Origin: Bradyrhizobium sp. NAS96.2
Lineage (GTDB): Bacteria; Pseudomonadota; Alphaproteobacteria; Rhizobiales; Xanthobacteraceae
Assembly (NCBI RefSeq): GCF_001908235.1
Contig: NZ_LGHK01000122.1
Coordinates: 1 to 36,793 of the forward strand
DNA length: 36,793 nt
Direction of reading: 5' to 3'
The notes under the pieces were generated by a model, which did no database searches, was not told where the DNA came from, and was given only the letters and a program-made list of their open reading frames with translations. The first letter of the stretch is position 1, and each line of letters begins with the position of its first letter. The translations under genes were made by a program, and so were the position numbers. This document shows, piece by piece, positions 16,602-24,708 of this stretch.

Positions 16602-18971
16602 TCAAAACCTCGCCCGCGCCATCAGCTTTACCGTGCGGCCCTGCCCCGGCGAGATGTTGTTGTTGCCGTCGGCGGAGGCCCAATAGCCCTTGTCGAAGAT
16701 GTTCTCGACATTGAGCTGGGCGCTCCAGGTCTCGTCGATCTTGGCATAGACCGCCGCATCGAAGCGGACGAAGCTCGGCAGCCGCACGGTGTCGTCGGAC
16801 GAGGCAAAGGAATCGCCAAAATAGATCACGCCGAGCGCGGCCGACCACATCGGCGTGAATTGATACTTGTTCCACCAGGCAAACTGATTGTAGGGCACCA
16901 GCTGGACGCGGCTGCCGGGCACGACGGTCGCCGAGGTGGCGCCGGTGATCTTCGCGTCGGTGTAGGCATAGGCCAGCGACGACTGCCACTGCTCGGTGAC
17001 ATGGCCGGTCAGGCTCGCCTCGATGCCGCGGGTCTGGGTGCTGCCGGAGGGAAAGAAGAAGCCGGGATTATTGCCGTCGGGGATCGGCTGGTTGGTGCGG
17101 TTCAGATTGTAGACGGCGGTCGAGAACAACAGCTTCGGATTGATGTTCCACTTCATGCCGAGCTCGACATTCTCGAAGCGCTGCGGCTGCAGGATCAGCG
17201 TGCCGTCGGTCAGCGAGCTGAACTGGTCTCCCGACGCCGGCAGGTAGGAGATGCTGTAGGCGGTATAGACCGACATCTGCTCGATCGGCTTGATGATCAG
17301 GGCGCCCTGCGGCGACACCAGGTTGTCGACGCGGCCGCGATTGATGTTGGTGTTCATGTCGGTCGCCGACATGTCGAAGCGGTCGAACCGCGCGCCGGCG
17401 ATGATCTGCACGGCGCGGGAGATCTCGATGGTGTCCCTGACATAGCCGGACTGGATGTTCAGCGCGTAGCGGCTGTTCGAGTCGGGCGTGGTGACACCGT
17501 CGGTGTTGGTGCCGGTGAAGTGGTGAAGGAACGTCACCGCGCCGAAATAAGTCGGCGCGAACGGGTTCTGCACGATGTTGGTGCCATCAGGGAACACGCC
17601 GGTGTTGCGGATGTCGACGCCGCTCTGACGGCCGAACTCGGTGCCGAAACCGACGGTGTGGAACAGCGGACCGGTCCAGGTCTTGTAGGTGAAATCGGTC
17701 TGGTTGAAGACGTTGTCGCGGTTGGTCGTGTGCTGATAGGCGCCGAGATTGACCGCGGTGTCCGCCGGATTGACCGCGCCGGCAAGCGCGCCGCCGGTCG
17801 GATAGACGTTCTGGTAGAATTTCTGGTAGTCGGCGGCGATGGTGCCGTTGCGCACCGTCAGCCCGTTCTCGAAATCGTGCTCGATGATGGCCATGCCGGT
17901 CTGCACCGTCGCCTGCGCGGTGTTCAGGCTCGGACTGCCGAAGAAGGTCGAGAAGTCCCCGTTCGGCGCAAACGGCGTCGTCGGGTTGAAGCGGGTCGCG
18001 CCGCCCGGCAATCCCTGCGAGGGATTGCCGCGATCGGCGGTGCGTTCGTCGTGGAAGTACTCGTAGCTCAATTTGATCTTGGTGTTGTCGTCGGGCTTCA
18101 GCGTCACCGTCGGATTGATGCCGTAGCGCTCCAGATGGTTGAAGTCGCGGAAGGCGTCGGCGCCCTCGTAGAACACGTTGAGCCTTGCTGCGACGTTCTC
18201 GTTGATCGCCTGCCCGGCATCGAGCGTGACGCGGCGATCGCCCCATGACCCGGTCTGCGCTGTCGCCTCGTAGACGCGGTTGCCGTCGGCCTCCTTGAGC
18301 GTGCGGTTGAGCAGGCCGCCACCGGCGCCGCGGCCGAAGGTCAAGGCACTCGGCCCCTTCAGCACCTCGATGCTTTGGGCGTTGTACATGTCGCGGAAAT
18401 ACTGCACGTCATCGCGAAAGCCGTTGACGAAGAAGTTGGCGCTGGAATCGACGCCGCGGATCACCAGCTCGTCGCGATTGCCCTCGCCCTGATGCACGGC
18501 GACGCCGGGAATGTAGCGGGTGACGTCGGTGACGCCCTGGTAGTTCTGGTCGCGGATCTGCTCCCGCGTCACGACGCTTAGGGATTGCGGGATGTTGACG
18601 ATGGCTGTGTTGGTCCTGGTCGCAACCGATGTGCTGTTGGCGAAATAGCCTGACGTGCCGGTGCGGGCATCCTGCGATTCCGTGAAAGGCTTCGGCGCGG
18701 CCGCAGGCTCGATCCGCCGCGCCGTCTGGGTGCGGCGGCCGCGCGCCGCGGTCGTGTTCCGCGATGTCGACGGCACACTGCGGCGGTGCTGCGCGGCCGG
18801 CGCGGTGACGGTCACCGGCGGCAGTGACGATGCGCCGCCTTGCGCCGGGGACGACTGCGCCTGCGTAGGTGACATTGCGAAGGGAATGCTGAGGGCAAGA
18901 TAGCTCGTCGTGAGCAGCGACAGCTTGGCAAGCAAAGCGATGCGACGATTATTTTGTGATCTTGATGTCAT
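16602..18971 (-). CDS. TonB-dependent siderophore receptor
   Basis: 789 residues from the ATG at 18971, which follows GGGGA. A signal peptide ending SPTQAQ is followed by a long Pro/Thr/Arg-rich spacer (about 40-110). The plug domain (NIPQSLSVVTREQIRDQ, VTDVTRYIPGVAVHQGEGNRDELVIRG) and a C-terminal 22-strand barrel ending in ARARF with the terminal Phe of outer-membrane proteins come next. Plug and barrel features fit the FhuE/Fiu group of ferric-siderophore receptors. Energy would come from TonB-ExbBD encoded elsewhere. Expression is expected to respond to iron, but I could not see a clear Irr or Fur box in 18972-19277. No siderophore synthesis or ABC genes are nearby. Confidence 0.95.
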   Translation of the reverse strand: MTSRSQNNRRIALLAKLSLLTTSYLALSIPFAMSPTQAQSSPAQGGASSLPPVTVTAPAAQHRRSVPSTSRNTTAARGRRTQTARRIEPAAAPKPFTESQDARTGTSGYFANSTSVATRTNTAIVNIPQSLSVVTREQIRDQNYQGVTDVTRYIPGVAVHQGEGNRDELVIRGVDSSANFFVNGFRDDVQYFRDMYNAQSIEVLKGPSALTFGRGAGGGLLNRTLKEADGNRVYEATAQTGSWGDRRVTLDAGQAINENVAARLNVFYEGADAFRDFNHLERYGINPTVTLKPDDNTKIKLSYEYFHDERTADRGNPSQGLPGGATRFNPTTPFAPNGDFSTFFGSPSLNTAQATVQTGMAIIEHDFENGLTVRNGTIAADYQKFYQNVYPTGGALAGAVNPADTAVNLGAYQHTTNRDNVFNQTDFTYKTWTGPLFHTVGFGTEFGRQSGVDIRNTGVFPDGTNIVQNPFAPTYFGAVTFLHHFTGTNTDGVTTPDSNSRYALNIQSGYVRDTIEISRAVQIIAGARFDRFDMSATDMNTNINRGRVDNLVSPQGALIIKPIEQMSVYTAYSISYLPASGDQFSSLTDGTLILQPQRFENVELGMKWNINPKLLFSTAVYNLNRTNQPIPDGNNPGFFFPSGSTQTRGIEASLTGHVTEQWQSSLAYAYTDAKITGATSATVVPGSRVQLVPYNQFAWWNKYQFTPMWSAALGVIYFGDSFASSDDTVRLPSFVRFDAAVYAKIDETWSAQLNVENIFDKGYWASADGNNNISPGQGRTVKLMARARF

Positions 18972-19198
18972 GACGTCGTCCCCAAGCAACTCTCGCCTTG
19001 AGCGAAGGCGATGCGTCGTCCTCTAGAGACGTGAGGTGCACTGCGTCCAGACGACGCGCCCGGGAAAATTTTTGCGTGACGACGGAATAAAACCGCGACG
19101 AAAGCACGCAGGTGCTGCTCCCAGCGAGCGCAGGATGAGAAAAGTCAAGGATGCAAATGGTTTCCGTCGGCTTCCGGATTAGCGCGTTGAAACGAAGA

Positions 19199-19216
19199 GC
19201 GGCGCTTGCGCGCCGC
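19199..19216 (-). terminator. Terminator for the DUF2157-like gene
   Basis: A GC-rich perfect 7-bp stem (GCGGCGC, loop TTGC, GCGCCGC) is followed on the minus strand by TCTTCGTTTC. It lies about 60 bp past the stop at 19278. The rest of 18972-19277 shows no gene. Confidence 0.5.
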
Positions 19217-19277
19217 CCTTCTTGTAGAGATTCCAGATTGTATCGGTTCTAAGCGGCCTCTTGATAGGCCGTCGGCG

Positions 19278-20339
19278 TCACGCGATTGCCGATCGCGGCC
19301 GCAGTCCCGCCGGCAGATGCGTGTCGATCCAGGCCGTGATCGCGCGTTCGTTGCGATGGTAGAGCAGGCCCGCGGCGATCACGGCAATGCCGATCAGCGA
19401 CAGCGAGAACGGAAACCACAGCGAGTCCTTGAACACGACGTCGGCGAGATGTCCGAGATAGAGGCAGATGCCGAACGCGCCGAACACCGCATACGCACGC
19501 CGCATCAGGATCACGGCGATCACGACGAGGCCGACATTGAGCAGGCAGTAGATCGCCTTGCCCAGTTCGGTCGAGCTCGAGGACGCGGTGATGCCGCCCC
19601 AGAACGCCATCAGGCCGAACAAATGCAGCCAGAACGCAAAGTCGGCGTTGCGGCTGCGATAATCCACGATCCAGGCCACCGCGAGGACGGCTAATCCGAA
19701 CCAGACCGACACGCGGCGCTGCGTCTCGAAGTCTGCATGGGCCGTGCCGCTGAACCATGGCGCCAGATCCATCGACATGAACCACAGCGCAAACGCGATG
19801 ATCGCGACGATGAAGGCGAAGCGGAAGTAGCGCAGCGCGACGACGCCGGCGGCAACCGTCGCGAGCTCCATGAAGATCCAGCTGCCCTTCACCCAGACGT
19901 AGAAGTCCTGCACGGTTCCGGGCTTGCCGAACTTGCCCCACCAGCCGAGCTCGTCCTGGATGCCATAGACCGCAAGCGGTGCCATCGAGACCGCGATCGC
20001 GATCAACAAGCCGCCGGGAACCCGCAGATTCCTGCCGTACCAGAGATGGTGACCGGCGACGCCGAACGCGACGGCATAGGCGATTGCGCAGGCTGTGAGG
20101 GCTCGGCCACCCATCTGGGTGAATGCCAGGGTCGAGAACAGGCCCATGGCGCCGATCACGATCAGCGCGCCGGCGTACCAGAGCACATGGGCGGCATCGA
20201 ACTTGGCAGTCGGGCTGGCATCGCCGGCGGCACCCTGCCCCTCATGACTGGCCAGGAAGGCGAGCAGCCGGTCCAGATCAGCCGCGCTGATCACCCCGGC
20301 ATCAGCAGCTTCCCGAAGACTCTTCGCTGAATATGGCAT
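19278..20339 (-). CDS. Polytopic membrane protein, DUF2157-like
   Basis: 353 residues. A soluble N-terminal segment (MPYSAKSLREAADAGVISAADLDRLLAFL) resembles the helical leader of DUF2157 proteins. About eight to ten hydrophobic helices follow, from VLWYAGALIVIGAMGLFSTLAF to SLSLIGIAVIAAGLLYH. No catalytic motif is visible; probably an inner-membrane protein of unknown function. The ATG at 20339 is supported by GAGGAA nine bases upstream; earlier in-frame ATGs lack this. A pair of palindromic operators lies 80-115 bp upstream, so it is probably repressed by a TetR-type regulator encoded elsewhere. Confidence 0.85.
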   Translation of the reverse strand: MPYSAKSLREAADAGVISAADLDRLLAFLASHEGQGAAGDASPTAKFDAAHVLWYAGALIVIGAMGLFSTLAFTQMGGRALTACAIAYAVAFGVAGHHLWYGRNLRVPGGLLIAIAVSMAPLAVYGIQDELGWWGKFGKPGTVQDFYVWVKGSWIFMELATVAAGVVALRYFRFAFIVAIIAFALWFMSMDLAPWFSGTAHADFETQRRVSVWFGLAVLAVAWIVDYRSRNADFAFWLHLFGLMAFWGGITASSSSTELGKAIYCLLNVGLVVIAVILMRRAYAVFGAFGICLYLGHLADVVFKDSLWFPFSLSLIGIAVIAAGLLYHRNERAITAWIDTHLPAGLRPRSAIA

Positions 20340-20418
20340 ACGGCTGTTCCTCATGGCCGGTTCCGGCGCCTTCCCGGTTCCGGACGAGGCGCCGCTCCTG
20401 CATGAGTATACCGAAACG

Positions 20419-20454
20419 TGAGCGACGTTCAATATTTTATTGAGCGACGCTCAA
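20419..20454 (-). promoter_or_regulatory. Double palindromic operator upstream of the DUF2157-like gene
   Basis: TTGAGCGACGCTCAA at 20440-20454 is a perfect 15-bp palindrome centred on A20447. TGAGCGACGTTCA at 20419-20431 is the same palindrome with one mismatch, centred on A20425. The centres are 22 bp apart, two helical turns. The 8 bp between them are AT-only (TATTTTAT with flanks). This is the layout of paired dimer sites for TetR-type repressors. No TetR gene is in the window. Confidence 0.7.
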
Positions 20455-20505
20455 ACTGTCTTACAAGCAGACCCAAGCCTGTCGGGCTGGCCGGATTGGC
20501 ACTGG

Positions 20506-21675
20506 CTAATCGGCCAGCGCCTTCATTTCCTTGTCGAGGTCCGACTTGCCCTCGAAGCCGATGCCGGGGAGGTCGGGCATCACGATGTGGCCGTTCTCGA
20601 CGCGGACTCCGTCCGGGAACCCACCATAGGGCTGGAACAGGTCCGGGTAGCTCTCATTGCCGCCGAGCCCGAGGCCGGCCGCGATGTTGAGCGACATCTG
20701 GTGGCCGCCATGCGGGATGCAGCGGCTCGGCGACCAGCCGTGGGTCTTCAGCACCTCGAGCGTGCGCTGATATTCGCAGAGCCTGTAGGACAGCGCGCAG
20801 TCGAATTGCAGCCAGTCGCGGTCCGGCCGCATGCCGCCGTAGCGGATCAGGTTCCGTGCATCCTGGTGGCTGAACAGGTTCTCGCCGGTCGCCATCGCAC
20901 CGGGATAGAATTCGGCCAGCGCGGCCTGCAACGCGTAGTCGAGCGGATCACCAGCCTCCTCGTACCAGAACAGCGGATACTCCCGCAGCATCTTGGCGTA
21001 GGCGATCGCGGTCTCCAGATCGAAGCGGCCATTGGCATCGACCGCAAGCTGCGCGTCGCTGCCGATTTCCTTCAGCACCGCCTCGATGCGCTCGCGGTCC
21101 TCGGCAAGCGGCGCGCCGCCGATCTTCATCTTCACGACGTTGTAACCGCGGTCGAGATAGCCGCGCATCTCCTTGCGCAAGGCGCCGAGGTCCTTGCCCG
21201 GATAATAATAGCCGCCGGCCGCATAGACGAACACGCGCGGATTGGCGGTGAGACCGTGGCGCTCGGCAAGCAGCCGGAACAGCGGCTTGCCCGCGATCTT
21301 CGCCACCGCGTCCCACACCGCCATGTCGATGGTGCCGACCGCGACCGAACGCTCGCCGTGGCCACCCGGCTTCTCGTTCGACATCAGCGTCGACCAGACC
21401 TTGTCCGGATCGAGATTGTCGCCGGTGGCATCGAGCAACGCTTTCGGATCGGCCTCAAGCAGACGCGGCGCAAAGCGTTCGCGGATCAGACCGCCCTGCC
21501 CGTAGCGGCCATTGGAATTGAAGCCGTAGCCGACCACCCGCTTGCCGTCGCGCACCACATCGGTGACCACCGCGACCAGGCTCGAGGTCATCTTGGTGAA
21601 GTCGATATAGGCGTTGCGGATCGGCGAGGAGATCGGTTTCGTCACCTCGCGGACGTCGACGATGCGGACGGACAT
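20506..21675 (-). CDS. tarD: D(-)-tartrate dehydratase
   Basis: 389 residues, the same length as and near-identical from memory to the structurally characterised TarD of Bradyrhizobium japonicum, an enolase-superfamily enzyme that dehydrates D-tartrate to oxaloacetate. Catalytic residues sit at the expected positions: K182 and K184 in VVKMKIGG, metal ligands D213 (VDANGRF), E239 (WYEE) and E265 (TGEN), and H322 (IPHGGHQ). K102 in EKPGGHGERS is also kept. It is cytosolic. No tartrate transporter or regulator is adjacent, and a family A repeat separates it from the genes upstream. GAGAG precedes the ATG. Confidence 0.96.
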   Translation of the reverse strand: MSVRIVDVREVTKPISSPIRNAYIDFTKMTSSLVAVVTDVVRDGKRVVGYGFNSNGRYGQGGLIRERFAPRLLEADPKALLDATGDNLDPDKVWSTLMSNEKPGGHGERSVAVGTIDMAVWDAVAKIAGKPLFRLLAERHGLTANPRVFVYAAGGYYYPGKDLGALRKEMRGYLDRGYNVVKMKIGGAPLAEDRERIEAVLKEIGSDAQLAVDANGRFDLETAIAYAKMLREYPLFWYEEAGDPLDYALQAALAEFYPGAMATGENLFSHQDARNLIRYGGMRPDRDWLQFDCALSYRLCEYQRTLEVLKTHGWSPSRCIPHGGHQMSLNIAAGLGLGGNESYPDLFQPYGGFPDGVRVENGHIVMPDLPGIGFEGKSDLDKEMKALAD

Positions 21676-21718
21676 GCTGTTGCTGCTCTCTATTTTGGGT
21701 GCCCGCTTCTCTCCTCAC

Positions 21719-21803
21719 CGTCATTGCGAGGAGCGAAGCGACGAAGCAATCCATTTCTCAACAAGTGGAGGAATGGATTGCTTCGCTGCGCTCGCAATGA
21801 CGG
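21719..21803. repeat. Dispersed palindromic repeat family A, copy 4
   Basis: Arms CGTCATTGCGAGGAGCGAAG and its near complement meet around CAATCCAT/ATGGATTG with a loop of about 18 nt. It lies between the DUF3297 stop and the tarD start on the minus strand, probably ending the upstream operon's transcript. Confidence 0.9.
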
Positions 21804-21816
21804 CAGAGGAAGCGCC

Positions 21817-22077
21817 TCAGGACTTCGCCTTATCCCGGAAATACGGTTCGACCGGGCCGTGCACCTTGATGGTCAGCGGATTGCCGTAACGGTCCTTGGC
21901 ATTGCCTGCGGTGACCCGCACCCAGCCCTCACTGATGCAGTACTCCTCGACATTGGTCTTCTCGGCGCCCTTGAAGCGGATGCCGACGTCACGGGCGAGA
22001 ATCTCCGCGTTGTAGTACGGGCTGTTCGGATCGACCGAGAGGCGGTCGGGGAATTGGTCGTTGGTGTCGTCGCTCAT
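21817..22077 (-). CDS. DUF3297 family protein
   Basis: 86 residues: MSDDTNDQFPDRLSVDPNSP, then a compact domain with DVGIRFKGAEKTNVEEYCISEGWVRV and GNPLTIKVHGPVEPYF. This matches the DUF3297 family, small proteobacterial proteins of unknown function. Its ATG overlaps the TGA of the glutathione peroxidase gene (ATGA), so translation is coupled to it. It is cytosolic. The link with a peroxidase suggests a stress role, but this is inference. Confidence 0.88.
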   Translation of the reverse strand: MSDDTNDQFPDRLSVDPNSPYYNAEILARDVGIRFKGAEKTNVEEYCISEGWVRVTAGNAKDRYGNPLTIKVHGPVEPYFRDKAKS

Positions 22078-22550
22078 AGCAGCGCCTCGATTTCCTTCTT
22101 CAATCCTTCGGGCCGGGCGGTCGGCGCATGCCGCGCCACGACCTTGCCGGCGCGATCGACCAGAAACTTGGTGAAGTTCCATTTGATCGCCGGCCCGAGC
22201 AGGCCCGACTTCTCATGTTTCAAGTGTTCGTACAATGGATGCGCGCCACTGCCATTGACGTCGATCTTGGCGAACATCGGAAACGTCACGGCGTAGTTGG
22301 TCTCGCAGAACGCCGCGATCTGCGCGGCCGTCCCCGGCTCCTGCGCGCCGAACTGGTTGCAGGGGAAGCCGAGCACGGCAAAGCCGCGCGGCGACAATCC
22401 GGCGTGCAGCTCCTGCAGGCCCTTGTATTGCGGCGTGAACCCGCAGGCGCTCGCCGTGTTCACGATCAGCAGCACCTGCCCCTCGAACTGCCGCAACGGC
22501 GTATCCTCGCCGGCAAGCGACTTGGCGGTGAAATCGTAGACCGTCGGCAT
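22074..22550 (-). CDS. Glutathione peroxidase family protein (probably thioredoxin-dependent type)
   Basis: 158 residues. The catalytic tetrad is seen as C36 (NTASACGFTPQY), a Gln in GFPCNQFGAQE (about 66-70), W124 and N125 (KWNFTKF). It is a cysteine, not selenocysteine, form. C82 in FCETNYAVTFP is at the place of the resolving cysteine of thioredoxin-linked peroxidases of this family, so thioredoxin may be the true reductant. It reduces H2O2 and organic hydroperoxides in the cytosol. It starts one base after the amidase stop and overlaps DUF3297, forming a tight three-gene operon. Confidence 0.94.
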   Translation of the reverse strand: MPTVYDFTAKSLAGEDTPLRQFEGQVLLIVNTASACGFTPQYKGLQELHAGLSPRGFAVLGFPCNQFGAQEPGTAAQIAAFCETNYAVTFPMFAKIDVNGSGAHPLYEHLKHEKSGLLGPAIKWNFTKFLVDRAGKVVARHAPTARPEGLKKEIEALL

Positions 22551-22551
22551 G

Positions 22552-23943
22552 TTAGATCACCGGGTCGATCGGCGACGACGGCGTGCCGCCGGCCTCGACC
22601 GCTTCACCCGCGGCAAGACAGAGATCCTCGCGATAGCGGGCCGCCACCAGTTGCACGCCGACTGGAATCCGTCCCACCAGCCCGGTGGAGACGACGAGCC
22701 CGGGGAGACCCATGAACGGGATCGCGATCTGCGGCAGCTGGGCGTGCCACACCCGCGCGAACGATGCCTCGTCCTTGCGGTCGAGATGATCGGGGAACGG
22801 CAGCTCGCCGGAGACCGGCATCAGCAGCACCGGATATTTGTCGAGGAAGGCAAACCATTCGCGGGTCAAGGTCGCGCGGCGGGTCAGCGCCTGCGACAGG
22901 TCGAACGGATGCACCCTTGAGCGGACGCCGCGCAGGCAGGCCAGCGCGCCGGGATCGCCCTCGCGTTCGGCAAACGCAAGCTGCGCCTCGTAGCCGTCGC
23001 CGAGCCAGAGCCGGGTCTGGATCTCGGCCGCCTCGCGCAGCGACGGCGTGTCGGCGACCTCCTCGACGATCCAGCCGGCGGCTTGCAGACGCTTGCCGGC
23101 ATCGGCCACCGCGGCGACGACTTCCGGCACCGGGTTGAGACCATCGGGATTGAGGCACATCGCAACGCGCTTCTCGCGCGGCGGTCCCTCGAGCGGCACC
23201 GGCGCGTACCAGGGATCGCGATAATCAGGCGCCGACATCGCCGCGAGCGAAATCCGCAGATCGCCCACGGTACGCGCCAGCGGGCCTGAGACCGCGCTGA
23301 TTTGCGGACCGATCGGCCGCTCCGGCAACGCCGCGTTGAAGGCCGGGATGCGGCCCATGCTCGGCCGCAGGCCGTGCACGCCGCAGGCATAGGCCGGATA
23401 GCGGATCGAGCCTGCGATATCGGTGCCATGCGCGATATGGCCGATGCCGGCCGCGACCGCGGAGCCCGCGCCGCCGGACGAGCCGCCCGGCGTGATGCCG
23501 GGATCGCGCGGGTTCTTGGTGTCGCCGTGAATGAGGTTGGTGGTGAACCAGCGATAGGACACCGCCGGACAATTGGTGCGGCCGAGCAGCACCGCGCCGG
23601 CCTTGCGCAGATTGGCGACCACGGGGTTATCGGCCTTAGCGATCAGGTCGCGCTGCGCCTTCAGGCCGTTGGTGGTGGCGTAGCCTTCCTGATCGACATT
23701 GACCTTGATCGTGATCGGCACGCCGGCAAGCGGCCCGACCGCCTCACCGCGCGCAATTGCCGCATCGATCGAGGCCGCCTGCGCCAGCACGTCGTCCGGC
23801 CGGTGATCGACCACCGCGTTGATCTTCGGGTTGACCGCATCGAGCCGGGCGAGCCCGGCCTCCGCCGCTTCCTTCGCCGATACCTTCTTCGATTTGATGA
23901 GGCCGGCGAGCTCGGTTGCCGACAGACGCCAAAGATCCTGCAT
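22552..23943 (-). CDS. Amidase signature enzyme
   Basis: 463 residues with the full Ser-cisSer-Lys triad of the amidase signature family: K80 (PITIKVN), S155 (GGSSGG) and S179 (DIAGSIR). The S155-to-S179 distance of 24 equals that in fatty acid amide hydrolase. It hydrolyses a carboxamide to acid and ammonia; the substrate is unknown. No signal peptide. First gene of the amidase-peroxidase-DUF3297 operon. Its ribosome site GGAG lies inside a small hairpin. Not a GatA, given the lack of gatB/gatC partners and the metabolic neighbours. Confidence 0.93.
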   Translation of the reverse strand: MQDLWRLSATELAGLIKSKKVSAKEAAEAGLARLDAVNPKINAVVDHRPDDVLAQAASIDAAIARGEAVGPLAGVPITIKVNVDQEGYATTNGLKAQRDLIAKADNPVVANLRKAGAVLLGRTNCPAVSYRWFTTNLIHGDTKNPRDPGITPGGSSGGAGSAVAAGIGHIAHGTDIAGSIRYPAYACGVHGLRPSMGRIPAFNAALPERPIGPQISAVSGPLARTVGDLRISLAAMSAPDYRDPWYAPVPLEGPPREKRVAMCLNPDGLNPVPEVVAAVADAGKRLQAAGWIVEEVADTPSLREAAEIQTRLWLGDGYEAQLAFAEREGDPGALACLRGVRSRVHPFDLSQALTRRATLTREWFAFLDKYPVLLMPVSGELPFPDHLDRKDEASFARVWHAQLPQIAIPFMGLPGLVVSTGLVGRIPVGVQLVAARYREDLCLAAGEAVEAGGTPSSPIDPVI

Positions 23944-23949
23944 GAGACA

Positions 23950-23964
23950 CTCCGTATGACGGAG
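23950..23964 (-). promoter_or_regulatory. Hairpin covering the amidase ribosome-binding site
   Basis: CTCCGT-ATG-ACGGAG forms a 6-bp stem with a 3-nt loop. On the minus strand the GGAG Shine-Dalgarno, 8 nt before the amidase ATG at 23943, is in the 3' arm. The hairpin could limit initiation, although a 3-nt loop is tight. Confidence 0.45.
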
Positions 23965-24015
23965 GCGTTTTAGCGCTACATGCAGAGCAAGGCCAGCTTC
24001 CCGCCGCGTAGCCGG

Positions 24016-24585
24016 TCAGCGGAAATGCGCGATGTAATAGGCAAGGTCGCCGATCTGCTCCTTGGTGACCGTCTGCATCACGTCCGCCATGGTGGCGTCG
24101 TAGCCGTGGCGGCTGTTGTCCTTGTATTCGGCCAGCGTCTTGGCGAGGTAGTCCTCGCGCTGGTTGGCGATGCGGGGAACGTTGTCCTTGCCGGAGAAAT
24201 CGGTGTTGTGGCAGCTGTTGCAGCGGTTCTGCTGCGCCAGCGCCTGGCCGCGCGTCATCCGCGCCGGATCGCCGGCATCCGCGGGCGGCGTCGGCTTCGG
24301 CAAGGTGGCGATGAAATCCGAGAAGCTGCGCAAATCGTCGTCGGTCATCGGCTTCGCCATCTCGTTCATCGGGTCGAATACCCTGAGCTTCTCGCGAAAC
24401 ATGAAGAGCTGGATCAGCGCATAGGGCGCCTGCTGGCCGCCGAGCGAGGGCGTGTTCTCGGTTTCCGACGTGCCGTGCTCGCCGTGGCAGGCAAAGCACG
24501 CCGCGGCGCGTTCCTGGATGGTCTTGGCATTTGCCGGCAGAGCGATGCAGGCGAGTGCCAAGGCCGCGATCATTGTTTTATGCAT
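24016..24585 (-). CDS. Dihaem cytochrome c (c4-like), periplasmic
   Basis: 189 residues. A signal peptide (MHKTMIAALALACIALPANA) is followed by two class-I cytochrome domains with haem motifs C30-F-A-C33-H34 and C122-N-S-C125-H126. Methionines in KPMTDDDL and ATMADVM are candidate sixth ligands. c4-type cytochromes shuttle electrons in the periplasm to terminal oxidases. It lies directly downstream of a PQQ-dependent dehydrogenase gene on the same strand, so it is a likely electron acceptor of that enzyme. The longer frame upstream runs into the family A repeat and is not coding. Confidence 0.93.
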   Translation of the reverse strand: MHKTMIAALALACIALPANAKTIQERAAACFACHGEHGTSETENTPSLGGQQAPYALIQLFMFREKLRVFDPMNEMAKPMTDDDLRSFSDFIATLPKPTPPADAGDPARMTRGQALAQQNRCNSCHNTDFSGKDNVPRIANQREDYLAKTLAEYKDNSRHGYDATMADVMQTVTKEQIGDLAYYIAHFR

Positions 24586-24604
24586 TGGCCGCTCCCGGCA
24601 AATT

Positions 24605-24690
24605 CCGTCATTGCGAGGAGCGAAGCGACGAAGCAATCCATGTCGCCGCAAGAGGCAGAATGGATTGCTTCGCTTCGCTCGCAATGACGG
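24605..24690. repeat. Dispersed palindromic repeat family A, copy 5
   Basis: Arms CCGTCATTGCGAGGAGCG and its complement CGCTCGCAATGACGG, between the dehydrogenase stop and the cytochrome start on the minus strand. It may split or attenuate a dehydrogenase-cytochrome transcript. Confidence 0.9.
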
Positions 24691-24708
24691 TGACTGAGCT
24701 ACTTTGGC

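Noticed and set aside
16860..18248. A 462-codon open frame antisense to the siderophore receptor
   Set aside because: A shadow of the receptor's third-position GC bias. It resembles no protein and has no ribosome site.
18972..19277. Iron-responsive (Irr or Fur type) box for the siderophore receptor
   Set aside because: A TTCTAA half-site near 19244 was noted, but no matching left half exists and it is far from the start. I could not support a box.
20440..22296. A 618-codon open frame on the plus strand
   Set aside because: It runs antisense across tarD, a family A repeat and DUF3297. Its composition is the mirror of high-GC codon bias, it has no recognisable domain, and tarD on the other strand is unmistakable.
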